From positions 22,117 to 86,116 of the forward strand of contig CABZPS010000001.1 in the NCBI GenBank assembly GCA_902527635.1: DNA of 64,000 nucleotides, given 5' to 3'. Numbering within the stretch: the first letter of the stretch is position 1; the number at the start of each line of letters is the position of its first letter. The notes below the pieces were generated by a model. It ran no database searches, was not told the DNA's origin, and saw nothing but the letters and a program-made list of their open reading frames with translations. This stretch comes from an uncultured Pelagibacteraceae bacterium. GTDB taxonomy: Bacteria > Pseudomonadota > Alphaproteobacteria > Pelagibacterales > Pelagibacteraceae. The translations under genes were made by a program, and so were the position numbers. Shown in pieces: positions 42,172-53,323 of the stretch.

Positions 42172-42172
42172 C

Positions 42173-42634
42173 TTAAATTAATATCTTTTTGACTGATCTA
42201 AATATTTTTTGTTCTTCACGAAACATTATCTGATATTCCTTTTCTTTTACATGATTAAAATTTAACAAGTGTAAGAAACCATGAATAAAAATTTTTGTAA
42301 CTTTTTCTCTAAAATCGTAATTATTTATATCTTTAGGTTTATTCATGTAATTAAAACTTATAATAACATCTCCTAAATAAACTTCTTTGAGATTTTCAAA
42401 TTTTTTTTGTAATGGAAAAGATAACACGTCTGTATGTTTATCTTTTTTCCTAAATTTTTTATTTAATTTTTTAATATTTCTATTGTTTGAAAGTAATAGA
42501 GTTAAATAAGCTCTTTTATTTATAAATTTAAATTTTTTTGGAAAATGTTTGCATAATCGATTAAAAAAAATTTCTTTTTTTTTAATTTTTTTTGACCAAG
42601 ATTTTTCCTCAGTGAGGACATTAACCCTGATCAT
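42173..42634 (-). CDS. ybeY: Endoribonuclease YbeY
   Basis: NKKFRKKDKHTDVLSFPL, GDVIIS, IHGFLHLLNFNHV. Confidence 0.92.
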   Translation of the reverse strand: MIRVNVLTEEKSWSKKIKKKEIFFNRLCKHFPKKFKFINKRAYLTLLLSNNRNIKKLNKKFRKKDKHTDVLSFPLQKKFENLKEVYLGDVIISFNYMNKPKDINNYDFREKVTKIFIHGFLHLLNFNHVKEKEYQIMFREEQKIFRSVKKILI

Positions 42635-43625
42635 TGTTATTAGAATAAGCTTTTACAATTTTTGATACTAAAGGATGTCTTACAACATCTGAATGATCAA
42701 AGTCTATAACTTTAATTTCATTTAAATGAGATAATAGTTTTTTAGCTCTGTCCAAACCTGACATATGTTTATTTGGAAGATCTATCTGTGAGGGATCACC
42801 ATTAACTACTATTTTTGAGTTTTCGCCAATTCTTGTTAAGAACATTTTAATCTGAGTGTCTGTTGCATTCTGAGCTTCATCTAAAATTGCAAAAGAATTT
42901 TTAAGAGTTCTACCTCTCATAAATGCCAAGGGAGCAATCTCAATATCTCCTATTTCAATCATCCTTTGAATTTTTTCAAAATGAAATAAATCGTAAAGTG
43001 AATCGTACAGAGGTCTCAAATATGGATCCACTTTTTCCTTCATATCTCCTGGTAAAAAGCCCAATCTTTCACCCGCCTCAACAGCCGGTCTTGATAGAAT
43101 TATTCTTTCAATCTTTTTATCTAAAAGCATAGTAAGGCCAACAGCGACAGCAAGAAAAGTTTTTCCTGTTCCTGCTGGACCAGCAGAAATGACCATTTCA
43201 CTTTCCCTTAAAGCTCTAACATATCTTTTTTGTTTTTCAGATCTTGGAATAATAGATTTTTTAGGTGTTTTAATAATATCAGTGATATTTGAGTTTTTAA
43301 CTTTTTCATTAATCATAAATTGGTCCACAGACGATAAGATATCTTTATTTTCAATATTTCCATTATTTAAAAATTGTTTTACTAAAAATTGAATAGCGTT
43401 CTTAACAATTTCATTTTTTTCATCAGTAGACTTAATAAGTATTGAATTTCCTCTGGAATACAAGCCTGCTCCAGTAATTTTTTCTAGTTCCTTTAAATTT
43501 TTATTAAATTCACCTAGAATGCCCATTAGTAAATTATTATCACTAAATATCACACTTAATGAGTTATTATCTGAGTAAACGAATTTTAAACTTGCCTGAG
43601 TGTCTTTTTTAATTAAATTATTCAA
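42621..43625 (-). CDS. ybeZ: PhoH-like ATPase (YbeZ)
   Basis: ISAGPAGTGKTFLAVAVG, LSRPAVEAGERLGFLPGDMKEKVDPYLRPLYD, DEAQNAT. Confidence 0.94.
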   Translation of the reverse strand: MNNLIKKDTQASLKFVYSDNNSLSVIFSDNNLLMGILGEFNKNLKELEKITGAGLYSRGNSILIKSTDEKNEIVKNAIQFLVKQFLNNGNIENKDILSSVDQFMINEKVKNSNITDIIKTPKKSIIPRSEKQKRYVRALRESEMVISAGPAGTGKTFLAVAVGLTMLLDKKIERIILSRPAVEAGERLGFLPGDMKEKVDPYLRPLYDSLYDLFHFEKIQRMIEIGDIEIAPLAFMRGRTLKNSFAILDEAQNATDTQIKMFLTRIGENSKIVVNGDPSQIDLPNKHMSGLDRAKKLLSHLNEIKVIDFDHSDVVRHPLVSKIVKAYSNNNDQG

Positions 43626-43627
43626 AT

Positions 43628-44956
43628 TTATGCGACTCTCAATTTTGAAATTTCTAAAGTTTCACCAAAAAGTGTATTTTGATTACTTCTATTAATTTTA
43701 ACTTTTACTAGCTTTCCTATATCCTGGTCTTTGCCATCAAATATCACTGAAGTCATATAAACAGTTCTTCCGAAATACTTGTTGCTTTTAGATACTCTAT
43801 TTTCTACCAGTACATCTATAACCTTACCCTCCAAAGATTTATTCATTTTTTTCTGAGAATTAAATAATTCTTTTTGAACAACTTTTAGTCTTTCATCACA
43901 TAACTTTCTATCTATTAATGGTAGATGATAAGCTTTCGTACCTGGTCTTTGACTAAATATAAAAGAAAAAGAATTTATAAATTCTAATTTTTTTATAAGA
44001 TTAATTGTAGCGTTAAAATCGCTTTCTTCTTCACCGGGGTAGCCAATTATAAAGTCGCTGGAAAATTTGACGGCGGAATTCTTTTTAATTATTTTTTCAT
44101 AAATATTAAGATAATATTCAATATTGTGTTTTCTATTCATAAGCTTTAAAACTTTATTTGAACCACTTTGGACTGGCAAATGAACGAGTGGCATTAATTT
44201 TTTTGAAAATGCATACAAGTCAATTAAATCATCGCTCATATCAATAGGGTGTGAGGTCGTATATCTAATTCTTGAAATTTCAGGAATTTTCTCAATTTCC
44301 AAAATTAAATTTGATAATTTATAATCTTCGTTATTATAAGCATTAACATTTTGTCCTAATAAAGTAATCTCTTTAACTCCGTTATTAGCAAGTATTTTTG
44401 CTTCATTAATAATTTCATTAAATGATCTGGAGTATTCAGGACCTCTTGTATAAGGAACAACGCAAAAATGGCAAAACTTATCACAACCCTCTTGTATAGT
44501 AAGAAAAGATGATATTTTTGTAGATGAGTTTTTTATTTTGTCTAAATAATTGAACTTTGAAACAGCATCAAAATCGGTTTCATCTAATCTCTTTTGATTA
44601 TCTAGATATTCCTCAATCTTATCATTTATTTTATGATAAGCTTGAGGACCAATAACCAGATCAATAAAAGGTTCTCTTTTTAACATTTCATCATTTTCAG
44701 CTTGAGCAACACATCCTGCTACTATGACAAAGGGTTTTTTTTTTAATCTAAATTTTTTTTTGACCCTACCTATCTCATGATAAACTTTTTCTTTTGCCTT
44801 ATCCCTTATATGACAAGTATTTAGTAAAAAACAATTTGTATCATCAAGATTTTCAGTCTTAGTGAATCCAATTTTTTTAACAGTATCAATTATTCTATTA
44901 GTATCGTACTCATTCATTTGACAGCCAAATGTTTTAGCGAATATTTTCTTATTCAT
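43628..44956 (-). CDS. miaB: tRNA-2-methylthio-N6-dimethylallyladenosine synthase
   Basis: TFGCQMNEYDTNRI, EGCDKFCHFCVVPYTRG, TRAM domain. Confidence 0.96.
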   Translation of the reverse strand: MNKKIFAKTFGCQMNEYDTNRIIDTVKKIGFTKTENLDDTNCFLLNTCHIRDKAKEKVYHEIGRVKKKFRLKKKPFVIVAGCVAQAENDEMLKREPFIDLVIGPQAYHKINDKIEEYLDNQKRLDETDFDAVSKFNYLDKIKNSSTKISSFLTIQEGCDKFCHFCVVPYTRGPEYSRSFNEIINEAKILANNGVKEITLLGQNVNAYNNEDYKLSNLILEIEKIPEISRIRYTTSHPIDMSDDLIDLYAFSKKLMPLVHLPVQSGSNKVLKLMNRKHNIEYYLNIYEKIIKKNSAVKFSSDFIIGYPGEEESDFNATINLIKKLEFINSFSFIFSQRPGTKAYHLPLIDRKLCDERLKVVQKELFNSQKKMNKSLEGKVIDVLVENRVSKSNKYFGRTVYMTSVIFDGKDQDIGKLVKVKINRSNQNTLFGETLEISKLRVA

Positions 44957-45380
44957 TTTTTTTATCTACTTTAACACCATAAAGCTCAAGTTTGTGGTCA
45001 ACCAACTTGTATCCATACTTACTAGCAATTTTTTTTTGAAGTTCTTCTATTTCCTCATCAACAAACTCTATAATATCACCTGTTTTAATATCAATTAAAT
45101 GATTGTGATCATCGTTTATTTCATATCTGGCCTTACCACCTTTGAAATCATGTTTTGTTAAGATTCCAGCTTCCTCGAATAGTTTTACAGTTCTATAAAC
45201 TGTTGCGATACTTATTTTAGGATCAATTTTTGATACCCTATTGTAAAGTTCATCAACATCTGGATGATCAGACTCACCATAGGCTTTTTTTGACTCAGAA
45301 ATAACCTTAGCTATTATTCTTCTTTGATCAGTGAGTTTTACACCCTGAGATAAACATTTTTGTTCAATTGTTTCTGACAT
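44949..45380 (-). CDS. fur: Ferric uptake regulator family (Fur/Mur)
   Basis: VKLTDQRRIIAKVI, ISIATVYRTVKLFEEAGIL, DDHNHLIDIKTGDIIEF. Confidence 0.92.
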   Translation of the reverse strand: MSETIEQKCLSQGVKLTDQRRIIAKVISESKKAYGESDHPDVDELYNRVSKIDPKISIATVYRTVKLFEEAGILTKHDFKGGKARYEINDDHNHLIDIKTGDIIEFVDEEIEELQKKIASKYGYKLVDHKLELYGVKVDKKNE

Positions 45381-45388
45381 ATGTATTT

Positions 45389-45775
45389 TTAACCCGAATA
45401 GATAGGATTAATCAAATTTTTTTCAACTTTAAATTTCTTACACAAATCAGGAATAAACTCATATTTTATGTGTTTTTCTCCATTAAAATCCTTAAAGCTA
45501 AAACAATAATAATTAACTTTATTGACTAAATGAATAGCTTTAACGACTGATAAAGAATTTCTTATACCCGCAAAGCTACCGGGTCCTCTATTTATATATA
45601 TATCTGAAATTTTTTTTAAATCTAAATTTTTTGACATTAAAAAATCGTTTAAAAGTATTATTAATCTCTCATAATTTTTTTTGCTATTTTCATAGCTAAC
45701 ATTATAATTGTCACCATTTACAATAATCATGAAAAAAACTTTATCACTAGCCGCATCTATTATTAGCTTTGTCAT
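45389..45775 (-). CDS. tsaB: TsaB-like protein, short form (128 aa)
   Basis: MTKLIIDAASDKVFFMI..., YINRGPGSFAGIRNSLSVVKAIHLV; position next to fur. Confidence 0.82.
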   Translation of the reverse strand: MTKLIIDAASDKVFFMIIVNGDNYNVSYENSKKNYERLIILLNDFLMSKNLDLKKISDIYINRGPGSFAGIRNSLSVVKAIHLVNKVNYYCFSFKDFNGEKHIKYEFIPDLCKKFKVEKNLINPIYSG

Positions 45776-46784
45776 AATTCAATTGTTTGTTTTTACAAAT
45801 TCTTATTCAAAGGAAAATAATACCAAATATTACTCAAAAGATAATGGTATTTTATCGATAATGTATCACAGATTTAATGAAAATAAGTATCCTTCAACAA
45901 ATATAAAAATAGACATTTTTCAAAAACACATAAAAATAATTAAGGAACTTGATTATGAGTTTTATAATCCAAAATCTTTTGTAAGAGAATTTGAAAAACC
46001 AAAGAACAAGAAAAAAATTTTGATAACCATAGATGATGGTTTCAAGTCTTTCTACAATAACGCTTGGCCATATTTAAAGGAAAATGAAATTCCATTTATT
46101 TTATTCGTATCTACAGAACCAGTTGGTAAGAATGGTTATATGACTTGGGATGAAATAATTGAGATTGACAAATCTGAATTTGGTTTTATTGGCCACCATT
46201 CTCATTCACATGACTACCTAATTGATAAAAGCGAGGAAGAATTTATCAATGATATAGAGCTTGCATCAAAAATTTTTAAAGATAAATTAGGATATGTACC
46301 TGAAATATTTTCATATCCATTTGGTGAATATTCTCTTTTTATGAAACAATACATATCAAAAAATTTTCAAATGGCTTTTGGGCAACATTCCGGAATTATT
46401 GATGTGAATAAAGATAAATTTGAATTACCAAGATTTCCAATAAATGAAAAATATGGTGAATTAAAAAGATTTAGGTCTATAATTAATTATTTACCACTTG
46501 AGTATAGATCTCTAGAGCCAGAGGATAAAAAGATAAATAAAAAAAATAATCCCCCACGAATGATAGTTGAATTTTTTAATGAGCAAAAAAATATAAAGAA
46601 CATCAATTGTTATTCCAATGACGGTGGTAGATGGAAGAAATCAAATTTAAAATTTGATATAAATAAACTTATGATCAACTTTGAAGATCCGTTTTTACCA
46701 AGAAGAGGAAGAATTAATTGTTCACTAATGGATGATGGAAAATGGCGTTGGTTTGGAACTCAATTTATCGTAAGCGAGAATTAG
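45729..46784 (+). CDS. Polysaccharide deacetylase family secreted protein
   Basis: Signal peptide MKKTLSLAASIISFVIIQLF; LSIMYHRF, ILITIDDGFKSFYNNAWPYL, IGHHSHSHDYL, FSYPFGEYS; start moved from 45708 to ATG 45729. Confidence 0.9.
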   Translation: MKKTLSLAASIISFVIIQLFVFTNSYSKENNTKYYSKDNGILSIMYHRFNENKYPSTNIKIDIFQKHIKIIKELDYEFYNPKSFVREFEKPKNKKKILITIDDGFKSFYNNAWPYLKENEIPFILFVSTEPVGKNGYMTWDEIIEIDKSEFGFIGHHSHSHDYLIDKSEEEFINDIELASKIFKDKLGYVPEIFSYPFGEYSLFMKQYISKNFQMAFGQHSGIIDVNKDKFELPRFPINEKYGELKRFRSIINYLPLEYRSLEPEDKKINKKNNPPRMIVEFFNEQKNIKNINCYSNDGGRWKKSNLKFDINKLMINFEDPFLPRRGRINCSLMDDGKWRWFGTQFIVSEN

Positions 46785-47860
46785 ATTAAACTTTCTAATT
46801 CTTTACTTGAAGGAAGCAATTTTGCGTCATCAAAATCCTGTAGATTATTTTGTTTAATAATTTTTTGTAAAATTTCAACATATTGATCACCTGTTTCTGC
46901 ATATTTGTTCAAAAATTTTGAGAGTATCATGCTATTCAAGGGCACTCCTTCATCTCTTAATTTGGCTCTCTCTTGTCTAAAATCTTTATAAGTTGAATGT
47001 GTGTTAAGATTTCTTTGATATGCTCTAACAGATGCTTGAAGAACATTGAACCTCATTACTTTATGTCCTTCACTTTTCTCAGCATCTTTTGGTTTTAATC
47101 CCTCACCGGACCAAGTCCACTGTCCAAACAATGCATTACCTTCTTGGGCAAATCTTGATGTTCCCCAACCTGTCTCTTTAGCAGCCTGTGCTAATGCTAG
47201 TGAAACAGGAATTTCATCCATTCTAATTTTAAGAGTTGATAAATCTCTTGAGGAAACTCCGTATTGTTTATATTTTTTTTCAAGCCACTTCTTTTCTAGG
47301 TCTGTATTATTGCTCTTATTTATAATACTAAAAAGTCTTTTCCTATCAATCCTTATATTGCTATTTTCTTTCAAGATTAACGGAAGGACAATCTGAATAA
47401 AAAATTCTTTTCTCTTAGAAGTGTTTTCAATCATTTTTATTTCATTTGGTAGCAAGGTTAAGGCAACTGGTTTTACTAATTTAGTTTCTCTCACTTCCTT
47501 AAGACTATATTTCGTATCTTCAAATAATTGTTTTATAGTTGAAGCGTTTAATCTTACAGTATCTGTCTCCAAGTCATTTAAACTAAAAATATCAACTAAT
47601 AAATCTTGTTCATTTAAAAACTTATCGCTTTTTTCATTGCCACTTGAGCCATTCTTTAAGGTATAAGCTAGAACTGCTTTGGACTTATTTTGAAAAGCTG
47701 TATTTTTGTCATTAGCAAAATTTATAATGATTGGCATCGCATAAAAAAATGTGATTAATAATATCGATGAAATAAAAATTCTTGGTAATGAACCAATATT
47801 TTTTTTTGTATCAAAAAGATTTATAAATCTTACTTTCCTCGTAATAATTTTTTTATACAT
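46781..47860 (-). CDS. Bax-like glucosaminidase domain protein
   Basis: VSLALAQAAKETGWGTSRFAQEGNALFGQWTW...GHKVMRFNVLQASVRAYQRNLNTHSTYKDFR. Confidence 0.87.
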   Translation of the reverse strand: MYKKIITRKVRFINLFDTKKNIGSLPRIFISSILLITFFYAMPIIINFANDKNTAFQNKSKAVLAYTLKNGSSGNEKSDKFLNEQDLLVDIFSLNDLETDTVRLNASTIKQLFEDTKYSLKEVRETKLVKPVALTLLPNEIKMIENTSKRKEFFIQIVLPLILKENSNIRIDRKRLFSIINKSNNTDLEKKWLEKKYKQYGVSSRDLSTLKIRMDEIPVSLALAQAAKETGWGTSRFAQEGNALFGQWTWSGEGLKPKDAEKSEGHKVMRFNVLQASVRAYQRNLNTHSTYKDFRQERAKLRDEGVPLNSMILSKFLNKYAETGDQYVEILQKIIKQNNLQDFDDAKLLPSSKELESLI

Positions 47861-47863
47861 AAT

Positions 47864-48403
47864 TTATATTGCCTCAACTTGTTTTACCTCTGGTATATAG
47901 TGACATAAAAGGTTTTGTACACCCTGTTTTAAGGTCATTGTTGAACTTGGACACCCAGAGCAACTACCTTGCAATTGAACTTTAACTATACCGTTTTTAA
48001 ACTCCTTGAATTTAATATCTCCCCCATCTTTCGCAACAGCAGGTCTAATTTTTTGATCTAGAATTTTAATAATTCTTAACTCTAACTCCTCTAAATTTTC
48101 AGAACTCTCTTTTAAGTTTTTTTCTATGACATATTCTTTACCTGTCGAATAAAAATCATTTATTAATGAAATGATGATATGCTTTATTTCCTCCCACTCG
48201 ATATCATCTTGTTTATTTACTGATATAAAATCTTTTCCTAAAAAAATACTTTGTACACCATTAACGGAAAATAAATTTTTAATTAGGTCATTGTTAGTCT
48301 CATCTTTTTTTGTTACTTCAAATGACTCGTTTTTAGAAACAATTCTACCTGGTAAAAACTTTATTGAGTTCGGATTTGGTGTAATTTCAGTCTGTACAAA
48401 CAT
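47864..48403 (-). CDS. NFU1-type NifU family Fe-S scaffold
   Basis: TEITPNPNSIKFLPGR (Nfu N domain), IRPAVAKDGGDIKF...LQGSCSGCPSSTMTLKQGVQNLL. Confidence 0.94.
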   Translation of the reverse strand: MFVQTEITPNPNSIKFLPGRIVSKNESFEVTKKDETNNDLIKNLFSVNGVQSIFLGKDFISVNKQDDIEWEEIKHIIISLINDFYSTGKEYVIEKNLKESSENLEELELRIIKILDQKIRPAVAKDGGDIKFKEFKNGIVKVQLQGSCSGCPSSTMTLKQGVQNLLCHYIPEVKQVEAI

Positions 48404-48455
48404 GATTTATATATAATCAATAATTTCTAAAATGGAAATTGTTTGTATTTTATAT

Positions 48456-49457
48456 TTAAAAACCTAATATTTCTTGAATTTTTTTGAGCTTTTTTGAAGC
48501 AATTTTATTAGATCTTTCTTGTCCTTTATCTAAGATTTGGTCTAAATAATTTTTATCTTTTAAAAGTTTTTTAATTTCACTCGATATGGGAATGATTTTA
48601 TCAACTAAAACTTGTGATAAAATTTCCTTAAATTCAGAAAAATTTTTTCCAGAAAATTTATTTATTGTATCATCTAAATTTACATCCATTAAATTAGAAT
48701 AAATACTAATCAAATTTTTTGCTTCAGGCCTTTTTTCTAAATCTGTATTACTAGATGGTAATAGTAAAGTATCGGTTTTTGACTTTTTAATTTTATTTAT
48801 TATTTGATCTTTGTCATCAGTTAAATTTATTCTGCTCAGATCCGATAATTCAGATTTACTCATTTTTTTTGTGCCATCTCTCAAACTCATAATTCTCGAA
48901 AAGTTTTTTTGAATTAAGGGCTCAGGTATTTTAAAAAAACCATTAACATTAAAATCATTATTAAATTTTTGTGCAATATCTCGACAAAGTTCTAGATGTT
49001 GTTTTTGATCATCCCCAACAGGTACATGAGTAGTGTCATATAATAAGATATCTGCTGCCATTAAAACAGGATAAGAGTAAAGACCAATACTTGCTTTTTC
49101 TTTGTCTTTTCCTGCTTTATCCTTAAATTGAGTCATTCTGTTAAGCCATCCCATCCTAGCCACACAACTGAGTATCCAGGCAGTCTCTGAATGAGCGCTC
49201 ACCCTTGATTGGCTAAAAATTATACTTTTTTCTGGATCTATACCACTAGCAATAAAAGTTGCTATTGTTTCGTAGATATTATCTTTCAATTTTTTTGGAT
49301 CTTGAGCAACCGTAATAGCATGAAGATCAACAACACAAAATATGCACTCGTTTTGGTTCTCATTGTTAAGCTTAACAAAATTTTTAATCGCACCCAAATA
49401 ATTTCCAAGGTGAAGATTTCCGGTTGGCTGTACACCTGAAAAAATTTTTTTTTCCAT
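48456..49457 (-). CDS. trpS: Tryptophanyl-tRNA synthetase
   Basis: [27 protein letters not shown]. Confidence 0.96.
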   Translation of the reverse strand: MEKKIFSGVQPTGNLHLGNYLGAIKNFVKLNNENQNECIFCVVDLHAITVAQDPKKLKDNIYETIATFIASGIDPEKSIIFSQSRVSAHSETAWILSCVARMGWLNRMTQFKDKAGKDKEKASIGLYSYPVLMAADILLYDTTHVPVGDDQKQHLELCRDIAQKFNNDFNVNGFFKIPEPLIQKNFSRIMSLRDGTKKMSKSELSDLSRINLTDDKDQIINKIKKSKTDTLLLPSSNTDLEKRPEAKNLISIYSNLMDVNLDDTINKFSGKNFSEFKEILSQVLVDKIIPISSEIKKLLKDKNYLDQILDKGQERSNKIASKKLKKIQEILGF

Positions 49458-49459
49458 AG

Positions 49460-50989
49460 TTAATACTTTAGTTTAATATCGTCATATTTAAAAGCTTTGA
49501 TAAATAATGAAAAACTTAAATAAAATAAAAAACTTAAAAAAGCTGAAAATATTAAATAAATAGATTTTAAATTATATTCATAAATTAATTTATTTTCAAA
49601 AAATAAAATTAAATAATTAAAGAACATGCCCATAAGTATAGAACCAAAAAGTATCTTTAAAAATTTGTCAAAAAATAGATTATTAAAGTTGAATAAATTC
49701 TTATTCTTTAAATAAACAAATAATAGAATTGCATTAAACCAGGATGAAATTGTCGTAGCTATAGGAATTATTATGAAACCAATATCTCTGAAAAAATAAA
49801 TACTTATCAATATATTTAAAATTACGGATATTAATGAAATATAAAAAGGTGTTTTAGTATCTTGATTAGCGAAAAAGAATGTCGAGAATACTTTAATCAA
49901 TGCGAATGCTGGTAGTCCTAGACCAAAATAGTAAAGAGCATTTGCCGAATTAGATACTGAAAGTTCATCAAAAGAACCATAACCAAATAATGCTGAAATA
50001 ATTTGCTCTGATCCTACAATTAAAGCAACTGAGGCGGGTAAACTTAAAAACATACTAAGCTCAAGTGCTTTATTTTGAAGTAAAAGTACTTTGTTTTTTT
50101 TTTTTAAAAAAACATGTTTCGAAAGTTGTGGCAAAACAACAACTCCAATTGCAATTCCTGCTATTGCTAGGTTTATTTGATAAACTCTATCAGCATAGTA
50201 TAAATAAGATACTGCACTGGCCTGAAAAGATGCAACTATAGTGCCAACAAGAATATTAATTTGCGTAACACCAGATGAGAAAATGCTTGGTAAAAGTTTT
50301 TTGAAAAAAAATTTAACTTTATTATTAATTTTAAAATTAAAGTTAAATTTTATAGAATAAAATTTTTTTGTAAATTGATATAAAAAAAAAAGTTGTAATA
50401 TTCCTGCTAGTGAAACTCCATACGATAGGTAATAAACTAACTCATCGTTAAAAAATTTACCAAAAAATAAAATAGATATTAAAACAATATTAAGAATTAT
50501 TGGAGCAGCGGATGCAGCAGCAAATTTGTTATGTGAATTAAGAATTGCTGCAAAAAAAGATGATAAACTTACAAACATTAAGAACGGAAGAGTTATCCTG
50601 GTTAAATTTACAGCTAACTGAATTTTTTCTGAATTATCAACAAATCCTGGTGCTATTAACCTGACAAAAGCTGGCATGAAAACTTCAATAATTAAAACTA
50701 AAAACAATAGTCCTAAAAATAATAAGTTAAAAATTTCGTTCGCAAATTTTTGTGATCCAGATTTTTTTTTTACTACTTCTGAAGTATAACTTGGTATAAA
50801 AGCTGCATTAAAGGTTCCCTCTGCAAATAATCTTCTAAATGTATTAGGTATTCTGAATGCCACAAAAAAAACATCTGCTAAAAAACTTGTTCCAAGAAAA
50901 ATTGCTATTAAAACATCTCTTAAATAACCAAGTAATCTACTGATAATAGTATAAAAACCAAAAGTCCCTGTTGACTTAACTAAATTCAT
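49460..50989 (-). CDS. murJ: Lipid II flippase MurJ
   Basis: [33 protein letters not shown]...[18 protein letters not shown]. Confidence 0.95.
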   Translation of the reverse strand: MNLVKSTGTFGFYTIISRLLGYLRDVLIAIFLGTSFLADVFFVAFRIPNTFRRLFAEGTFNAAFIPSYTSEVVKKKSGSQKFANEIFNLLFLGLLFLVLIIEVFMPAFVRLIAPGFVDNSEKIQLAVNLTRITLPFLMFVSLSSFFAAILNSHNKFAAASAAPIILNIVLISILFFGKFFNDELVYYLSYGVSLAGILQLFFLYQFTKKFYSIKFNFNFKINNKVKFFFKKLLPSIFSSGVTQINILVGTIVASFQASAVSYLYYADRVYQINLAIAGIAIGVVVLPQLSKHVFLKKKNKVLLLQNKALELSMFLSLPASVALIVGSEQIISALFGYGSFDELSVSNSANALYYFGLGLPAFALIKVFSTFFFANQDTKTPFYISLISVILNILISIYFFRDIGFIIIPIATTISSWFNAILLFVYLKNKNLFNFNNLFFDKFLKILFGSILMGMFFNYLILFFENKLIYEYNLKSIYLIFSAFLSFLFYLSFSLFIKAFKYDDIKLKY

Positions 50990-51039
50990 AAATCATATTA
51001 GTCTTAATTTTACCCCATTTGTACACCTAATTAACATAA

Positions 51040-53322
51040 ATGAAAAAAACAAAAATTGACCACTACACAGATAAAGAAGCTTTAGATTTTCATAAAGATA
51101 AAAAGCCAGGCAAGATTGAGATATCTTCTTCAAAAAATATGACTACAAAAAGAGACTTGGCTTTAGCATATTCTCCTGGAGTAGCAGCTCCAGTAAGAGC
51201 AATAAGTGATAATCCTGAGGCAGCATTTGATTATACTAGTAAAGGAAACCTTGTTGCAGTTATCAGTAACGGTTCTGCAATTTTAGGTATGGGTAATTTA
51301 GGTGCGTTAGCGTCTAAACCAGTTATGGAAGGAAAGGCAGTTTTGTTTAAAAGGTTTGCTGATATTGATTCTATTGATTTAGAGATAGACTCTGAAGACC
51401 CAGAAGAAATCATAAATAGCATAAAAAATTTTGCTCCTAGTTTTGGTGGTATCAATCTTGAGGATATTGCAGCACCTGATTGCTTTATTATTGAAGATAA
51501 GCTTAAAAAATATCTTGATATACCTGTATTCCATGATGATCAGCATGGTACAGCAATTATAACGACCGCAGCATTAATTAATGCCCTAGATATTAATAAA
51601 AAAAAAATTGATAAAGTAAAAATAGTTGTGAATGGTGCTGGAGCATCAGCAATGGCATGTGCAAATTTATTTAAAAAGACTGGCGTGCCTAATAAAAATA
51701 TCACGATGGTAGATAGAAAAGGTGTGATTTACAGAGGTAGAGAAAATTTGAATCAATGGAAATCAAGTCATGCGATTGAGACAAAGAACAGAACTTTGAC
51801 TGATGCAATTAATAATGCTGATGTTTTTTTAGGATTATCTACAAAAGGGACATTAACAAAAGCAATGGTTAAAAAGATGGCAAAAAATCCAATAATATTT
51901 GCTTGTGCAAATCCTGATCCAGAGATTACACCTGAGGAAGTTGAGGAGGTCAGAAACGATGCGATAATAGCAACAGGAAGATCAGATTACGCCAATCAGG
52001 TAAATAATCTAATAGGTTTTCCCTATATATTTAGAGGAGCTTTAGATGTAAGAGCTAAAACAATAAATGAAGAAATGAAAGTTGCCGCTGCACTTGCAAT
52101 CGCAAATTTAGCAAAGGAAGATGTGCCTGATGAAGTTGTTGCAGCAATGGGAGGTGAAAGACCTCATTATGGAAAAGATTATATAATACCATCAACATTT
52201 GACCCAAGATTAATTAGTGTTATCCCAGTAGCTGTAGCTAAAGCTGCAATGGAAAGTGGAGTAGCTAGAATTAAGATAAAAGATTTTGATGTTTACAAAG
52301 ATCAACTTAAACAAAGGCTAGATCCAACTGTTGCAATTCTTCAAGGTGTTAATAATTACATTAAGAAAAAACAAAAAAAAGTTGTGTTTGCAGACGGTGA
52401 GGATGAAAATATATTAAAGGCTGCAATTGCATTTAAAAATTCTAAATTAGGAATTCCTATTTTAATTGGAAAACAAGAGTTAATTAAAAGTCAAATAAAA
52501 AAGATTGGTTACAATGAAAATTTCGATATTGAAATTGTGAACTCTAAAGACAAGGATAAAAGAGAACGATATGCAAAGTATCTTTTTAAAAGACTCCAAA
52601 GAGAAAAAGGCATGCTAGAAAGAGACTGTGATAGACTCATAAGAAATGATAGGGTAATTTGGGCATCTTGTATGGTAGCTTGTAATGATGCAGATGCAAT
52701 GGTTACAGGCAATACAAGAAGATATTCCTCTTCACTTGAAAAAATAATCCAAGTTGTAGATCCAAGACCTGGGGAAATAATGTTTGGTTTAAATTTGGTT
52801 GTTAATAGAGGTAAAACAATTTTTATTTGTGATACATCAGTTATTGAATATCCAGACTCAAAACAATTAGCTGAGATGGCAAAATCTGCAGCAAGAGTTG
52901 TGAGACTTTTTGGATTTGATCCTAAAGTTGCTTTTTTATCACACTCTACTTTTGGTGAACCAGCTACAGACAGAACAAAAAGATTAAGCGATGCTGTTCA
53001 AATACTAAAAAAAGATAAAGTCAATTTCAAATTTGATGGGGAAATGCAACCGGATGTAGCTTTAGATGATATTTACAAAGAACTATATCCGTTCTCAGAA
53101 ATTGTTGGAAACTCAAATGTGTTAATCATGCCTAGTCAACATAGCGCCGCAATTTCATACAAGATGATTAAATCGATGAGTAGAGCAAAGGTAATTGGAC
53201 CGCTTCTTATTGGTTTAGGTTTGCCAATTGAGATAGCACCATTGAGATCATCTACGTCTGAAATTTTAAATCTAGCATCAATAGCTGCTTATTCTGCTGA
53301 TGTTATTAAATATGATAAATAA
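51040..53322 (+). CDS. maeB: NADP-dependent malic enzyme (MaeB type with phosphotransacetylase-like domain)
   Basis: 760 aa; LALAYSPGVAAPV, VFHDDQHGTAI, GAGASAMACANLF, C-terminal PTA-like domain. Confidence 0.95.
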   Translation: MKKTKIDHYTDKEALDFHKDKKPGKIEISSSKNMTTKRDLALAYSPGVAAPVRAISDNPEAAFDYTSKGNLVAVISNGSAILGMGNLGALASKPVMEGKAVLFKRFADIDSIDLEIDSEDPEEIINSIKNFAPSFGGINLEDIAAPDCFIIEDKLKKYLDIPVFHDDQHGTAIITTAALINALDINKKKIDKVKIVVNGAGASAMACANLFKKTGVPNKNITMVDRKGVIYRGRENLNQWKSSHAIETKNRTLTDAINNADVFLGLSTKGTLTKAMVKKMAKNPIIFACANPDPEITPEEVEEVRNDAIIATGRSDYANQVNNLIGFPYIFRGALDVRAKTINEEMKVAAALAIANLAKEDVPDEVVAAMGGERPHYGKDYIIPSTFDPRLISVIPVAVAKAAMESGVARIKIKDFDVYKDQLKQRLDPTVAILQGVNNYIKKKQKKVVFADGEDENILKAAIAFKNSKLGIPILIGKQELIKSQIKKIGYNENFDIEIVNSKDKDKRERYAKYLFKRLQREKGMLERDCDRLIRNDRVIWASCMVACNDADAMVTGNTRRYSSSLEKIIQVVDPRPGEIMFGLNLVVNRGKTIFICDTSVIEYPDSKQLAEMAKSAARVVRLFGFDPKVAFLSHSTFGEPATDRTKRLSDAVQILKKDKVNFKFDGEMQPDVALDDIYKELYPFSEIVGNSNVLIMPSQHSAAISYKMIKSMSRAKVIGPLLIGLGLPIEIAPLRSSTSEILNLASIAAYSADVIKYDK

Positions 53323-53323
53323 T

